Assembly: GCA_001774945.1 (NCBI GenBank) | Contig: MFBL01000036.1 | Location: 1 to 5,331 of the forward strand | Origin: Candidatus Curtissbacteria bacterium RIFCSPHIGHO2_12_FULL_41_17 | Lineage (GTDB): Bacteria > Patescibacteriota > Microgenomatia > Curtissbacterales > GWA2-41-24 | Length of the DNA stretch: 5,331 nucleotides | Direction of reading: 5' to 3' | Part shown: positions 1 to 5,331 of the stretch, piece after piece | How the letters are laid out: every line of letters begins with the position of its first letter | Position numbering within the stretch: the first letter of the stretch is position 1 | Notes under the pieces: generated by a model | The model's input: only the letters and a program-made list of their open reading frames with translations | Database searches by the model: none | What the model was told of the DNA's origin: nothing | Translations under genes and position numbers: made by a program

Positions 1-1327
1 CGATTTTGTGCGCTTCCTGCGCACTACTTATGAAATCTCTGACTAGTTCGACCCAAAGAAACTGGTTTTTCTCAAAACTACTGATTTGCTCCTCAAAATT
101 TGTTTTTTCTTCTATAAATTTTTTCTTAACTTTCTGATATTCAGTAGTTTCTATGACTTGATCAAGATAACTAGTTAAAAGTCTGTCCAATTTCTGCTCG
201 ATATTAGAAAGTTGAGGCTTTAAAAGAGAAATTTTGTTTTCTACTGTTTTTCTCTCGTTTATTTCGTCTGCGTGAAGCCAATTCAACATTTTTCTAGCGT
301 TTAGCCCGTGGAGCGAATGACTCCACAAAATTTCTCTTATTTGTTTTTCAAATTCCCCGGTGGAAACATATTTTTGCGAGCAAAATCCGTGCTTTTTACC
401 ACAACGGTAATAATCGTATCTGACTTTTCCTCTGGTTTTAGGGTAAAACTTGAAATGTTTTTCGGCGGTAATTGCCGAATTGCATTCTTTACATTTGGAT
501 AAACCCAAAAACCAAAATTCGTCTTTGTGGTTAATATGAGTTTTTGATTTTCGCTTGATAATCTCCTGGCATTTATCAAACAGAGTTTTTGAGATTAGTG
601 GTTTGTGAGTTCCTTGATAGGTTTCTCCAGCAAATTCAAAAACTCCGTAGTAAAAAGGACTTCTCAACATATTTCTAATCTTGTCCGTTCGTAAATATTT
701 ATTGGTTGAGCTTTTGATTTTGTGCTCGAAGAAAAATTTATCAATATCCACAAAAGTGTATTTGCCGGATGCGAAAAGCAGAAATGCTTTTCGCACTAAT
801 CGACTAGTTTTTTGATCAACTTCTATTAATTTTTTTCTAGGTTCGTTAAGATAGCCGATCGGGGCTTTATTGGGATAAACACCGTTTCGGAGTTTTTGCC
901 TTATCCCTCGTTTTACATTTTCAGCTAAATTGTCAATGTAATATTTTGACTGGCCAAAAGCGATTGAAAGCATAAATTTTCCCTGTTGTGTATTTTCAAA
1001 CCAGAGCGTGGGAAATTTTAACGACAGGAGTTTGCCGGTATCAAGCAAGTAGATGATTTTTCCGCCGTCAACAGAATTTCTGGCAAGTCTGTCCGCATGC
1101 CAGCTCAAAATTCCGTTTGCTTCTCCTTTTTCGATTAGTTTGAGCATTTGCTCAAATTTTTCTCGTCCGGGTTTCTTGGCAGTTTTTGCTTCGGTAAAAA
1201 AATCAACGACTTCAAGATTTTCTCTTTTGGCGAATTCTTTAAGTTCGGTGATTTGTGCTTCAATAGATAAAACTTGTCTATCAGCTTCGTCGGTGGATTT
1301 TCTGCAGTATACGAAATATTTAATCAT
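1..1327 (-). CDS. Large serine recombinase (resolvase/invertase family), C-terminus cut by window edge
   Basis: This is a site-specific DNA recombinase that would cut and rejoin two att-like sites through a covalent 5'-phosphoserine intermediate. I translated the minus strand by hand from ATG 1327 and found 442 codons without a stop before the left edge. The N-terminal catalytic domain (about residues 1-150) has YCRKSTDE with the likely nucleophile Ser11 and Arg9. The HADRLARN motif supplies Arg80 and Arg83, matching the active-site arginines of the resolvase family. A 'recombinase' domain follows (about 155-270). A zinc ribbon with Cys279-x2-Cys282 and Cys309-x6-Cys316 comes next. A Lys/Glu-rich coiled coil runs from about 347 to 430, as in large serine integrases. 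A stop codon nine codons upstream of ATG 1327 leaves no room for a longer N-terminus, and no clear Shine-Dalgarno is visible. The protein could move an element, act as a domesticated inversion enzyme, or be a remnant. The family call is firm; the substrate is unknown. Confidence 0.93.
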   Translation of the reverse strand, partial: MIKYFVYCRKSTDEADRQVLSIEAQITELKEFAKRENLEVVDFFTEAKTAKKPGREKFEQMLKLIEKGEANGILSWHADRLARNSVDGGKIIYLLDTGKLLSLKFPTLWFENTQQGKFMLSIAFGQSKYYIDNLAENVKRGIRQKLRNGVYPNKAPIGYLNEPRKKLIEVDQKTSRLVRKAFLLFASGKYTFVDIDKFFFEHKIKSSTNKYLRTDKIRNMLRSPFYYGVFEFAGETYQGTHKPLISKTLFDKCQEIIKRKSKTHINHKDEFWFLGLSKCKECNSAITAEKHFKFYPKTRGKVRYDYYRCGKKHGFCSQKYVSTGEFEKQIREILWSHSLHGLNARKMLNWLHADEINERKTVENKISLLKPQLSNIEQKLDRLLTSYLDQVIETTEYQKVKKKFIEEKTNFEEQISSFEKNQFLWVELVRDFISSAQEAHKI

Positions 1328-1369
1328 GGTTTTTTGTTTTTTATCTGTTCTTTAGTGAGCATTGCCCGC

Positions 1370-1389
1370 GTCTTTCTTTTAAGAAAGAC
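1370..1389. repeat. 20-bp palindrome between divergent genes
   Basis: Two perfect 9-bp arms (gtctttctt and aagaaagac) flank a central tt. The palindrome lies 43 bp upstream of the recombinase start and about 58 bp upstream of the -10 box of the plus-strand gene. The position suits an operator for the divergent pair or a recombinase binding site. Five Ts begin three bases after the right arm, so a weak plus-strand terminator is also possible, although no plus-strand gene upstream would need one. The symmetry is seen directly; the function is inferred. Confidence 0.5.
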
Positions 1390-1446
1390 AAATTTTTCAA
1401 TATAAAAACAATAGCGATTGACCTACTCAAAATTTTTAAAAAAATG

Positions 1447-1452
1447 TATAAT
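1447..1452 (+). promoter_or_regulatory. Consensus -10 box (TATAAT) for the 629-residue protein gene
   Basis: A perfect TATAAT lies 27 bp before the chosen start codon, predicting transcription from about 1459 and a leader of about 20 nt that contains the ribosome binding site. No good -35 box lies 16-18 bp upstream. The nearest TTGACC (1418-1423) is 23 bp away, which is too far. The promoter may therefore be weak or activator-dependent. Confidence 0.55.
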
Positions 1453-1464
1453 AAAATCAAAGTT

Positions 1465-1470
1465 AAGGAG
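1465..1470 (+). promoter_or_regulatory. Shine-Dalgarno site that fixes the start at 1480
   Basis: AAGGAG ends nine bases before ATG 1480. An in-frame ATG at 1444 would add 12 Lys/Asn-rich residues. However, it sits immediately before the -10 box, upstream of the expected transcript start, and has no ribosome binding site. The 1480 start is therefore preferred. Confidence 0.8.
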
Positions 1471-1479
1471 AATAAAACC

Positions 1480-3369
1480 ATGGATACAGGTGAGCCAGTG
1501 CCAGGAATGGCACCTCAAGAAGTTGTAAAACCAAAACTTCAATCAAGTGAGGGGGTTGGTGCTGTCGGAAGTGTTGCGACTCCTAAAGCGGAACCCACAC
1601 CAGAGATAGAACAGATTAAAAAAGAACTTACCGATCCGCGCACGATTTTGAAAAAACTTGATCCAGAAGGAAGAAGTGAAACTGCTCGAGCTATTTTAGA
1701 AGCTAGGACAAGCTCAAGAACAACTAAGGAAAGTATTGCAGGGAGTGAACAAAAAACTCAGGAAATTGCAGAGTTAACCAGCGCCTCATATCAACAAGAG
1801 AGGCAAAAAATGGGAGAGCTAACGCAGAGACTAGAAACTTTAGTGGTAAAGCTAAAAAATGCAGTTGGACTTGAGGATAAACAGACAGCCGCTTTGCAGG
1901 GTGAAATAGGCGCGATTAAATCAGAAAGAGATGCTCTTTATGCTCAATCATACGCTATAGAAGATGAATTAAAAACACATAAAGAAAAACAAACCGAGAT
2001 ACCCAATCCCAAGCAATTATTAGATGCATATTACGAAAAAGTAGCAACCCAACCTCTCAGTAATGAACAAAAAAGAGAATTATTAAAACCAGAAGTATTA
2101 GCCAATCTTTCAACGGAAGAATATATTGCATTATGGCGAAGATTAAATCCGCACTTTTTAGCCCATGTCACACGTCAAGGATTTCGCGACCATACTGGTG
2201 GCGATGTTATGGTTAACCATCGCAGCGGATACCGTGAATTTATAAATGGGTTTACTGATGTGATGGGTAACGGTCGAAGTATATTTCCACCACTAGCAAG
2301 AATAGGTCTGGTAAACAGAAATGAAGCAACGGTAAAATCGTTTGTATCAAATTTTTTACAGGAAGTCCCTAGTGCAGATAAGGCAAAAGAAATGTTTCTG
2401 AATTTTCTTAATAGACATATGGCTAGTGCTCCAAAATATCCTGATATTACAGCAACCCACCTTGCTGCCCAAATGGTTTCAGATGGGTATTACGGCGGAG
2501 AAAGAGGCAATGAGGTTTTCTTTGTATATCCATCTGATGTCCTTGCCTCTCAATACGCTTTTGCCTTTAATGGCTGGGAGAAAGATTTCACTAGACCCCA
2601 AAGCGAAACAAAATGGAATGATGTGTTTATCTGGACAGACCCAAACCATCCCGGTGTTCCCGTTGATAGCGGTATTGTTTTCCTGGCAGAAAAAGTACCT
2701 GTTGATCCCGAAACAGGATCAAAATATGCTTCAGAAATAAAAGTTGTAGATGGTCAGGAAAAAAGCGTAATGATTGAAGATACTGCATTGGCTAGTTCTT
2801 TTGTCGAATGGGGTAAAAAACTAGACGATCAATCACCACTCAAAAAAGCTTTTTCTGCATATAAAAATGAAAGACAATATTATCGCAAACAAGATTTGAA
2901 AGAAGACTGTTTTGCCGCTTTTGTTCACGAACTTCAAGGGCTAGGTTTTGCAACTGACTCTTCAGCCGCCGTTGCGAGCGAGCTAATCGGGCAGATGTTT
3001 TGGAAAGACACTTTCGATGAAGAAACTCTAAGAGGGATTATGGAAAGCTCTGGTGCACACCTAAAACGAGCAGGCAACACGGTTCCTGCGAAGCAGTATT
3101 GGGAGAATTTTTTTGCAAAAAATCCTGGATTACGCCCAAAGCATATTCAGTACTACGACGGAGATCCGACAACAGCAGTTTCAGAATTTCAGCAGCAAAA
3201 TAATATTGGCAGGGCAGATACATCAAAAACCGATGGTCAGCTTTTAGGTTTTGACGATAATCATGTTTTGGATATGGAAAAAGACCCACGAGCAAACGCC
3301 GGATATGACGATCTTGTTGCAACAGCTGATAAAATAATTGAAGATCATTACAGCACAAAAGCAGTGTAA
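1480..3369 (+). CDS. Large coiled-coil protein of unknown function (629 aa)
   Basis: I do not recognise a characterised family. No signal peptide or membrane segment is visible, so the protein is probably cytoplasmic. Residues 1-45 are rich in Pro, Glu, Ala and Gly and look disordered. Residues 50-85 are charged, and about 88-175 have Glu/Lys/Gln/Leu-rich heptads typical of a coiled coil. A large, probably globular region follows (about 185-565). It includes a four-histidine cluster (His225, His229, His238, His247) around HVTRQGFRDH. Three further segments look conserved: YYGGERGNEVFF near 337-348, SETKWNDVFIW at 375-385 and DPETGSKYASEIK at 409-421. The tail is acidic. Only one cysteine is present, so a zinc ribbon is excluded. 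The gene is transcribed away from the recombinase with 152 bp between the two starts. My impression that similar long uncharacterised proteins occur in CPR genomes is unverified. A structural, scaffolding or hydrolytic role cannot be told apart from sequence alone. Confidence 0.85.
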   Translation: MDTGEPVPGMAPQEVVKPKLQSSEGVGAVGSVATPKAEPTPEIEQIKKELTDPRTILKKLDPEGRSETARAILEARTSSRTTKESIAGSEQKTQEIAELTSASYQQERQKMGELTQRLETLVVKLKNAVGLEDKQTAALQGEIGAIKSERDALYAQSYAIEDELKTHKEKQTEIPNPKQLLDAYYEKVATQPLSNEQKRELLKPEVLANLSTEEYIALWRRLNPHFLAHVTRQGFRDHTGGDVMVNHRSGYREFINGFTDVMGNGRSIFPPLARIGLVNRNEATVKSFVSNFLQEVPSADKAKEMFLNFLNRHMASAPKYPDITATHLAAQMVSDGYYGGERGNEVFFVYPSDVLASQYAFAFNGWEKDFTRPQSETKWNDVFIWTDPNHPGVPVDSGIVFLAEKVPVDPETGSKYASEIKVVDGQEKSVMIEDTALASSFVEWGKKLDDQSPLKKAFSAYKNERQYYRKQDLKEDCFAAFVHELQGLGFATDSSAAVASELIGQMFWKDTFDEETLRGIMESSGAHLKRAGNTVPAKQYWENFFAKNPGLRPKHIQYYDGDPTTAVSEFQQQNNIGRADTSKTDGQLLGFDDNHVLDMEKDPRANAGYDDLVATADKIIEDHYSTKAV

Positions 3370-3390
3370 AATTATTGATTGGGAGTTTTC

Positions 3391-3436
3391 GTGTCCGCGC
3401 ACGGGTGGGCGGGGCAAGGACACTATAAATTTTTTT
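3391..3436 (+). terminator. Possible terminator of the 629-residue protein gene
   Basis: GTGTCC (3391-3396) pairs with GGACAC (3418-3423), with an optional inner CGC/GCG pairing. Seven Ts (3430-3436) follow after a six-base gap. It lies 21 bp after the stop codon. The gap between stem and T run is longer than in a classic intrinsic terminator, so the call is tentative. Confidence 0.4.
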
Positions 3437-3472
3437 CCTTACTCGCCCGAAGGGGGAGAAAATCGCGCGCGC

Positions 3473-3515
3473 AAAAAATAGCGGAGGCGCGGCGGGTGGG
3501 GGCACTCGCCGCGCT
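3473..3515 (-). terminator. Strong GC hairpin with downstream U run, possible terminator of the NUDIX operon
   Basis: GCGCGGCG (3487-3494) pairs perfectly with CGCCGCGC (3507-3514). GGTG/CACT continues the stem, including one G-U pair, giving 12 bp closed by a GGGG loop; an outer G-U pair (3486/3515) is possible. Read on the minus strand, six Ts (3478-3473) follow the stem after about eight bases. The hairpin lies about 150 bp past the NUDIX stop. The stem is very stable, but the T run is displaced, so termination is plausible and unproven. Confidence 0.4.
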
Positions 3516-3662
3516 ACCTTTGAAATATAGTTCGAATTTTTTCGTAAAAACACCGCAAGTCGTGAAGTGACAAAATAATTTAAATGCTGAAGAGTTATCT
3601 AAATGAAACCATATAAAGTCAGATTCTGGGAGAACTTTTTTGAAGAAATATCTCGTTCTTGA

Positions 3663-4091
3663 TTAATTTTTTAGTAATTTTTGAGCCTCAACCCACACTT
3701 TTTTATCCGAAGGGTACGTGAGTCTTTGTTCTACATCTTCAATCGGCAACCATGCGATTGCTTCCATTTCAAGGTCTCTTTTTTTGGTGTCTTCTAAAAA
3801 TTCCATCAAAAAGTAGTACACAGTTTTTTTTCGCTTTTCTCCTTCATGGAAATACCAATACGATATGTGTTCAAGGGGTTTTAAAATTTTGGCTTTTATA
3901 CCGGTTTCTTCTTCTACTTCCCTAACAGCCGTTGTTTCTTTCTTCTCTCCTTTTACCGTGTCTCCTATGAGTCCTTTTGGAAAAACCCAGCCATGGTGTT
4001 GGGAATGCTGTGCAAGAAGAATGAGAATAGAACTTTCCTGCTTAGTTCCGCGTTTAAATACGATTCCGCCTGCTGAAAATTCAAATTTCAT
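3663..4091 (-). CDS. NUDIX hydrolase, possibly Ap4A-hydrolase-like (142 aa)
   Basis: This is a small cytoplasmic pyrophosphohydrolase that would split a nucleoside diphosphate linked to another group, using Mg2+ or Mn2+. The NUDIX box is complete at residues 43-65. It has Gly43, Glu49 after five residues, then REVEEETGI (57-65), whose glutamates bind the metal. The opening SAGGIVF (6-12) and WVFPKG (35-40) are typical of MutT-like and diadenosine tetraphosphate (Ap4A) hydrolases. The length is normal for a single-domain enzyme and nothing is missing. Its start lies 17 nt beyond the encoded CCA of the upstream tRNA-Arg. No Shine-Dalgarno is visible and there is no room for a separate promoter outside the tRNA, so it is probably cotranscribed with the two tRNAs. 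The fold is certain; the substrate (Ap4A, oxidised nucleotides or RNA 5' ends) is not. Confidence 0.92.
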   Translation of the reverse strand: MKFEFSAGGIVFKRGTKQESSILILLAQHSQHHGWVFPKGLIGDTVKGEKKETTAVREVEEETGIKAKILKPLEHISYWYFHEGEKRKKTVYYFLMEFLEDTKKRDLEMEAIAWLPIEDVEQRLTYPSDKKVWVEAQKLLKN

Positions 4092-4108
4092 AGGTAGTTA
4101 AGATGCTT

Positions 4109-4185
4109 TGGCGTCCTCGAAGGGATTTGAACCCCCGACCTTCAGATCCGGAATCTGACGTTCTATCCAACTAAACTACGAGGAC
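4109..4185 (-). tRNA. tRNA-Arg (anticodon CCG), CCA encoded
   Basis: The minus strand folds into a full cloverleaf. The 7-bp acceptor stem is GTCCTCG/CGAGGAC. The anticodon stem is TCAGA/TCTGA with loop TTCCGGA, giving anticodon CCG, which reads CGG. The T loop is TTCAAAT; the T stem has two G-U pairs. The discriminator is G (4112), followed by an encoded CCA (4111-4109). It lies 34 bp downstream of the tRNA-Ser gene and just ahead of the NUDIX gene, probably in the same transcript. Confidence 0.95.
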
Positions 4186-4203
4186 AGAGAGCCAACCGTT
4201 CCA

Positions 4204-4220
4204 GCCGCGTTTGACGCGGC
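4204..4220. repeat. 7-bp perfect hairpin at the 3' end of tRNA-Ser
   Basis: GCCGCGT and ACGCGGC flank a 3-base loop. The hairpin begins at the discriminator base of tRNA-Ser and occupies half of the 34-bp spacer before tRNA-Arg. No T run follows on the minus strand, so it is not a standard terminator. It may guide 3'-end processing or be chance structure in a GC-rich spacer. Confidence 0.45.
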
Positions 4221-4306
4221 GGAGAGAGAGGGATTCGAACCCTCGATCCCCTCACGGGGATGCGCGCTCTCCAAGCGCGTGCACTAGACCGCTATGCGAC
4301 CTCTCC
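4220..4306 (-). tRNA. tRNA-Ser (anticodon GGA), CCA not encoded
   Basis: This is a class II tRNA with a long variable arm (TCCCC, GTGA loop, GGGGA). The acceptor stem is GGAGAGG/TCTCTCC with a G-T last pair. The anticodon stem is CGCGC/GCGCG with loop TTGGAGA, giving anticodon GGA, which reads UCC and UCU. The T loop is TTCGAAT and the discriminator is G (4220). The next three bases are CCG, so the CCA tail must be added by a nucleotidyltransferase, unlike in its neighbour tRNA-Arg. Confidence 0.96.
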
Positions 4307-4316
4307 ATGTTTTTCT

Positions 4317-4345
4317 ATTTTACCACCCCAATTACCCCTTGACAA
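4317..4345 (-). promoter_or_regulatory. Promoter of the tRNA-Ser / tRNA-Arg / NUDIX transcript
   Basis: On the minus strand, TTGTCA (4345-4340) and TAAAAT (4322-4317) are 17 bp apart, each matching the sigma-70 consensus at five of six positions. Initiation about seven bases on would fall near 4310, just before the tRNA-Ser 5' end at 4306. The -35 box overlaps the -35 box of the opposite promoter. Confidence 0.7.
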
Positions 4346-4455
4346 CAATACATAAAACGTGTTATTTTCTCAATCAATGGGAAATCCAAAAGAAGCACCA
4401 AAACACTTCTTATCTGGAAATTTGTCCAGACGATCCCTTCTTGCATTAGGAACTT
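4334..4455 (+). repeat. Direct repeat, copy 1 (promoter plus gene start)
   Basis: It matches 5211-5331. From the CGTG before the -10 box to the window edge the copies differ at one base (C at 4438, A in copy 2). The spacer between the -35 and -10 boxes has diverged and is one base longer here. The offset is 876-877 bp, the length of one gene plus its promoter. Confidence 0.9.
4339..4368 (+). promoter_or_regulatory. Promoter of the first lipoprotein gene, near-leaderless
   Basis: A perfect TTGACA (4339-4344) is followed after 18 bp by TATTTT (4363-4368). A TG (4360-4361) sits one base before it, in the extended -10 position. Transcription would start at about 4375, within a few bases of ATG 4377, leaving almost no 5' leader. 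The same layout recurs before the next gene with a 17-bp spacer. Confidence 0.75.
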
Positions 4456-5201
4456 CAGCACTTGCTGCTGCCTGTGCTTCCGATGCGCCGAGTAATACAA
4501 GTATAAACGCGCAAGTCCAAGCAAGTGTACAAGCCGGTGTGAAAGCAACCGGCACTGCCCAGGCCCGGCTTACTCCAACTCCTGACACAAGATTTCCAAC
4601 AGCTATTACTAGGCCAGCGCCTCAAGCAACTCAACCTCTTCCCAAACCCACCCGTGGTGGTGCGCCGACCCCAGCACCTAGACCTTCACCAACAGTCGAA
4701 CAACAGTTGCTTGCTGGATGGGTAGAGTTTAACTCACCTACAATTCCTTATCGCGTGCGATTACCCTCATATATGCTTCCGCCTGAATCTTCATATCATC
4801 ACCCGACTAAAGATCCAGAATTTGGAAAAGATGGAGACTGGTACTATAAAACTAAAAATCCAAACGGCGAATTTATCGTTATTGCAAGGGAACCTCCTGA
4901 ATCAGGCATAACGTTAAATACATATGCTGATATGGTAAAATCTGGTCTAACAAGATTTTCAAATGGTAATCAGTGGATTTCTTTAGGACAAAGAAAAGTA
5001 TCAAATCAAGACTCTGTTATTTATACTGTTAAGGCTTCAGGCCTATTCTCATCGAAGGATAAAACTGTATATACAACCTATAGCGCAATGTTTTTATACA
5101 AAAATCTGGGTTGGAGAATAGTATTTAACCTGCACGAATCTGCACCAAATAAAGATAGTATGTTTGATACCATACTTAAATCATTCACCCTTCTTTATTA
5201 A
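4377..5201 (+). CDS. Tat-type lipoprotein with Thr/Pro-rich linker and C-terminal domain (274 aa)
   Basis: This is probably a membrane-anchored extracytoplasmic lipoprotein. The N-terminus carries a twin-arginine motif, SRRSLL (17-22), then a short hydrophobic stretch and LAAAC, with Cys33 the likely lipidated residue. The -3 residue is Ala rather than the usual Leu, a slight departure from the lipobox. Residues 34-108 are rich in Ala, Thr, Pro and Gln and look like a flexible linker. From Trp115 to the end an alternating aromatic/polar pattern, ending in a 'DTILKSF' helix-like segment, suggests a small alpha/beta domain. It loosely recalls PsbP/Mog1-like lipoprotein domains, a guess from pattern only. 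ATG 4377 was chosen over in-frame GTG 4359 because the GTG lies in the promoter -10 region. No Shine-Dalgarno is present, which fits a near-leaderless mRNA. A paralogue follows directly, so this belongs to a tandem family. The ligand is unknown. Confidence 0.88.
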   Translation: MGNPKEAPKHFLSGNLSRRSLLALGTSALAAACASDAPSNTSINAQVQASVQAGVKATGTAQARLTPTPDTRFPTAITRPAPQATQPLPKPTRGGAPTPAPRPSPTVEQQLLAGWVEFNSPTIPYRVRLPSYMLPPESSYHHPTKDPEFGKDGDWYYKTKNPNGEFIVIAREPPESGITLNTYADMVKSGLTRFSNGNQWISLGQRKVSNQDSVIYTVKASGLFSSKDKTVYTTYSAMFLYKNLGWRIVFNLHESAPNKDSMFDTILKSFTLLY

Positions 5202-5215
5202 TTAAGCGCGACCTC

Positions 5216-5244
5216 TTGACAACAACTTTAAAGCGTGTTATTTT
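5216..5244 (+). promoter_or_regulatory. Promoter of the second lipoprotein gene
   Basis: TTGACA (5216-5221) and TATTTT (5239-5244), with TG at 5236-5237, are 17 bp apart. Transcription would begin a few bases before ATG 5253. Unlike copy 1, no convincing minus-strand -10 box lies on the other side, so the divergent arrangement was not duplicated. Confidence 0.72.
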
Positions 5245-5252
5245 CTCAATCA

Positions 5253-5331
5253 ATGGGAAATCCAAAAGAAGCACCAAAACACTTCTTATCTGGAAATTTG
5301 TCCAGACGATCCATTCTTGCATTAGGAACTT
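5253..5331 (+). CDS. Second Tat-type lipoprotein, paralogue of the upstream gene, N-terminus only
   Basis: The 26 complete codons encode the same N-terminus as the gene at 4377, including the twin-arginine motif, with one change (Leu21 to Ile, from a single C to A). The window ends before the lipobox and linker. It has its own promoter and, like copy 1, no Shine-Dalgarno. Whether the rest of the protein is as similar cannot be seen. It may be an intact paralogue, a diverged variant or a broken copy. Confidence 0.85.
   Translation, partial: MGNPKEAPKHFLSGNLSRRSILALGT

Larger units (their letters stand above)
3391..3520. other. GC-rich hairpin island in the convergent intergenic region
   Basis: 81 of these 130 bases are G or C, far above the AT-rich flanks. 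Three hairpins lie in a row: GTGTCC/GGACAC at 3391-3423; CTC-g-CCC/GGG-g-GAG with a GAA loop at 3442-3458; and a 12-bp stem at 3487-3514. A CG alternation (3464-3472) and two A/T runs lie between them. It could be a dispersed intergenic repeat, a structured RNA, or a pair of facing terminators. The rest of the gap (3370-3390 and 3521-3662) is AT-rich, and I see no gene in it. Confidence 0.5.
5211..5331 (+). repeat. Direct repeat, copy 2 (promoter plus gene start), cut by window edge
   Basis: This is the second copy of the promoter and gene start found at 4334-4455. It begins about 10 bp after the stop codon of the first lipoprotein gene and runs to the window end, so its true length is not known. 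Confidence 0.9.

Noticed and set aside
308..1355. Plus-strand and other-frame open frames inside the recombinase (308-502, 337-579 minus, 1053-1355)
   Set aside because: They overlap a continuous minus-strand frame with clear recombinase motifs and have no recognisable domain or ribosome binding site.
1418..1423. TTGACC as the -35 box for TATAAT at 1447
   Set aside because: The spacing is 23 bp, well beyond the usual 16-18 bp.
1444..1479. Upstream ATG 1444 as the start of the 629-residue protein
   Set aside because: It immediately precedes the TATAAT box and lacks a Shine-Dalgarno, whereas ATG 1480 has AAGGAG nine bases before it.
3038..3553. 171-codon minus-strand open frame
   Set aside because: It is antisense to the end of the 629-residue gene and crosses the GC-rich hairpins. 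Its Pro/Arg-rich stretch is explained by base composition.
3379..3570. 63-codon plus-strand frame with a TTG start
   Set aside because: It consists mostly of hairpin sequence, gives an Arg/Ala-rich product from GC bias and has no ribosome binding site.
3603..3662. 19-codon plus-strand frame containing WENFF, which also occurs near residue 540 of the large protein
   Set aside because: The shared stretch is only five residues, there is no ribosome binding site, and this is too short to claim a gene fragment.
4359..4376. GTG 4359 as the lipoprotein start
   Set aside because: It lies in the promoter -10 region and has no Shine-Dalgarno. ATG 4377 fits the predicted transcript start.
4315..4588. 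Minus-strand open frames opposite the lipoprotein start
   Set aside because: They overlap the divergent promoter and the lipoprotein signal peptide and show no domain features.
1..5331. CRISPR array, rRNA or riboswitch
   Set aside because: No regularly spaced short repeats, ribosomal RNA signatures or recognisable riboswitch cores were seen on either strand.

Overview
The window looks like part of an AT-rich bacterial chromosome. It most resembles a Candidate Phyla Radiation (Patescibacteria, perhaps Microgenomates-like) genome, but this is an inference. The hints are the style of the serine recombinase, a large protein I cannot place in a characterised family, compact gene spacing, sparse Shine-Dalgarno sites and a promoter that nearly abuts its start codon. 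Chloroflexota also make Tat lipoproteins with Thr/Pro-rich linkers and are an alternative. No in-frame TGA occurs, so the standard bacterial code fits.

Left part (1-1443): a minus-strand large serine recombinase enters from the left edge with its C-terminus cut off. Its start faces an intergenic gap holding a 20-bp palindrome and a plus-strand -10 box. Middle (1480-3369): a 629-residue plus-strand protein of unknown function has a disordered N-terminus, a coiled coil and a large soluble domain with a cluster of four histidines. Next (3370-3662): a convergent intergenic region contains a 130-bp GC-rich island (81 of 130 bases G or C) with three hairpins, two of which are placed like facing terminators.

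Right part (3663-4306), minus strand, in transcription order: tRNA-Ser(GGA), tRNA-Arg(CCG) with an encoded CCA, then a NUDIX hydrolase beginning 17 nt after the tRNA. These probably form one transcript. A compact divergent promoter (4317-4368), in which the two -35 boxes overlap, separates this cluster from a plus-strand Tat-type lipoprotein (4377-5201). The promoter and first 79 coding bases of that lipoprotein recur almost unchanged at 5211-5331. A second paralogous gene therefore begins at 5253 and runs off the right edge, giving a tandem lipoprotein array.

The left part (recombinase and divergent unknown gene) could belong to an integrated element. The right part looks like ordinary chromosome plus a recent tandem duplication. 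The items most worth checking are the unknown 629-residue protein, the GC-rich hairpin island, the shared-minus-35 promoter with its near-leaderless mRNA, and the lipoprotein duplication.
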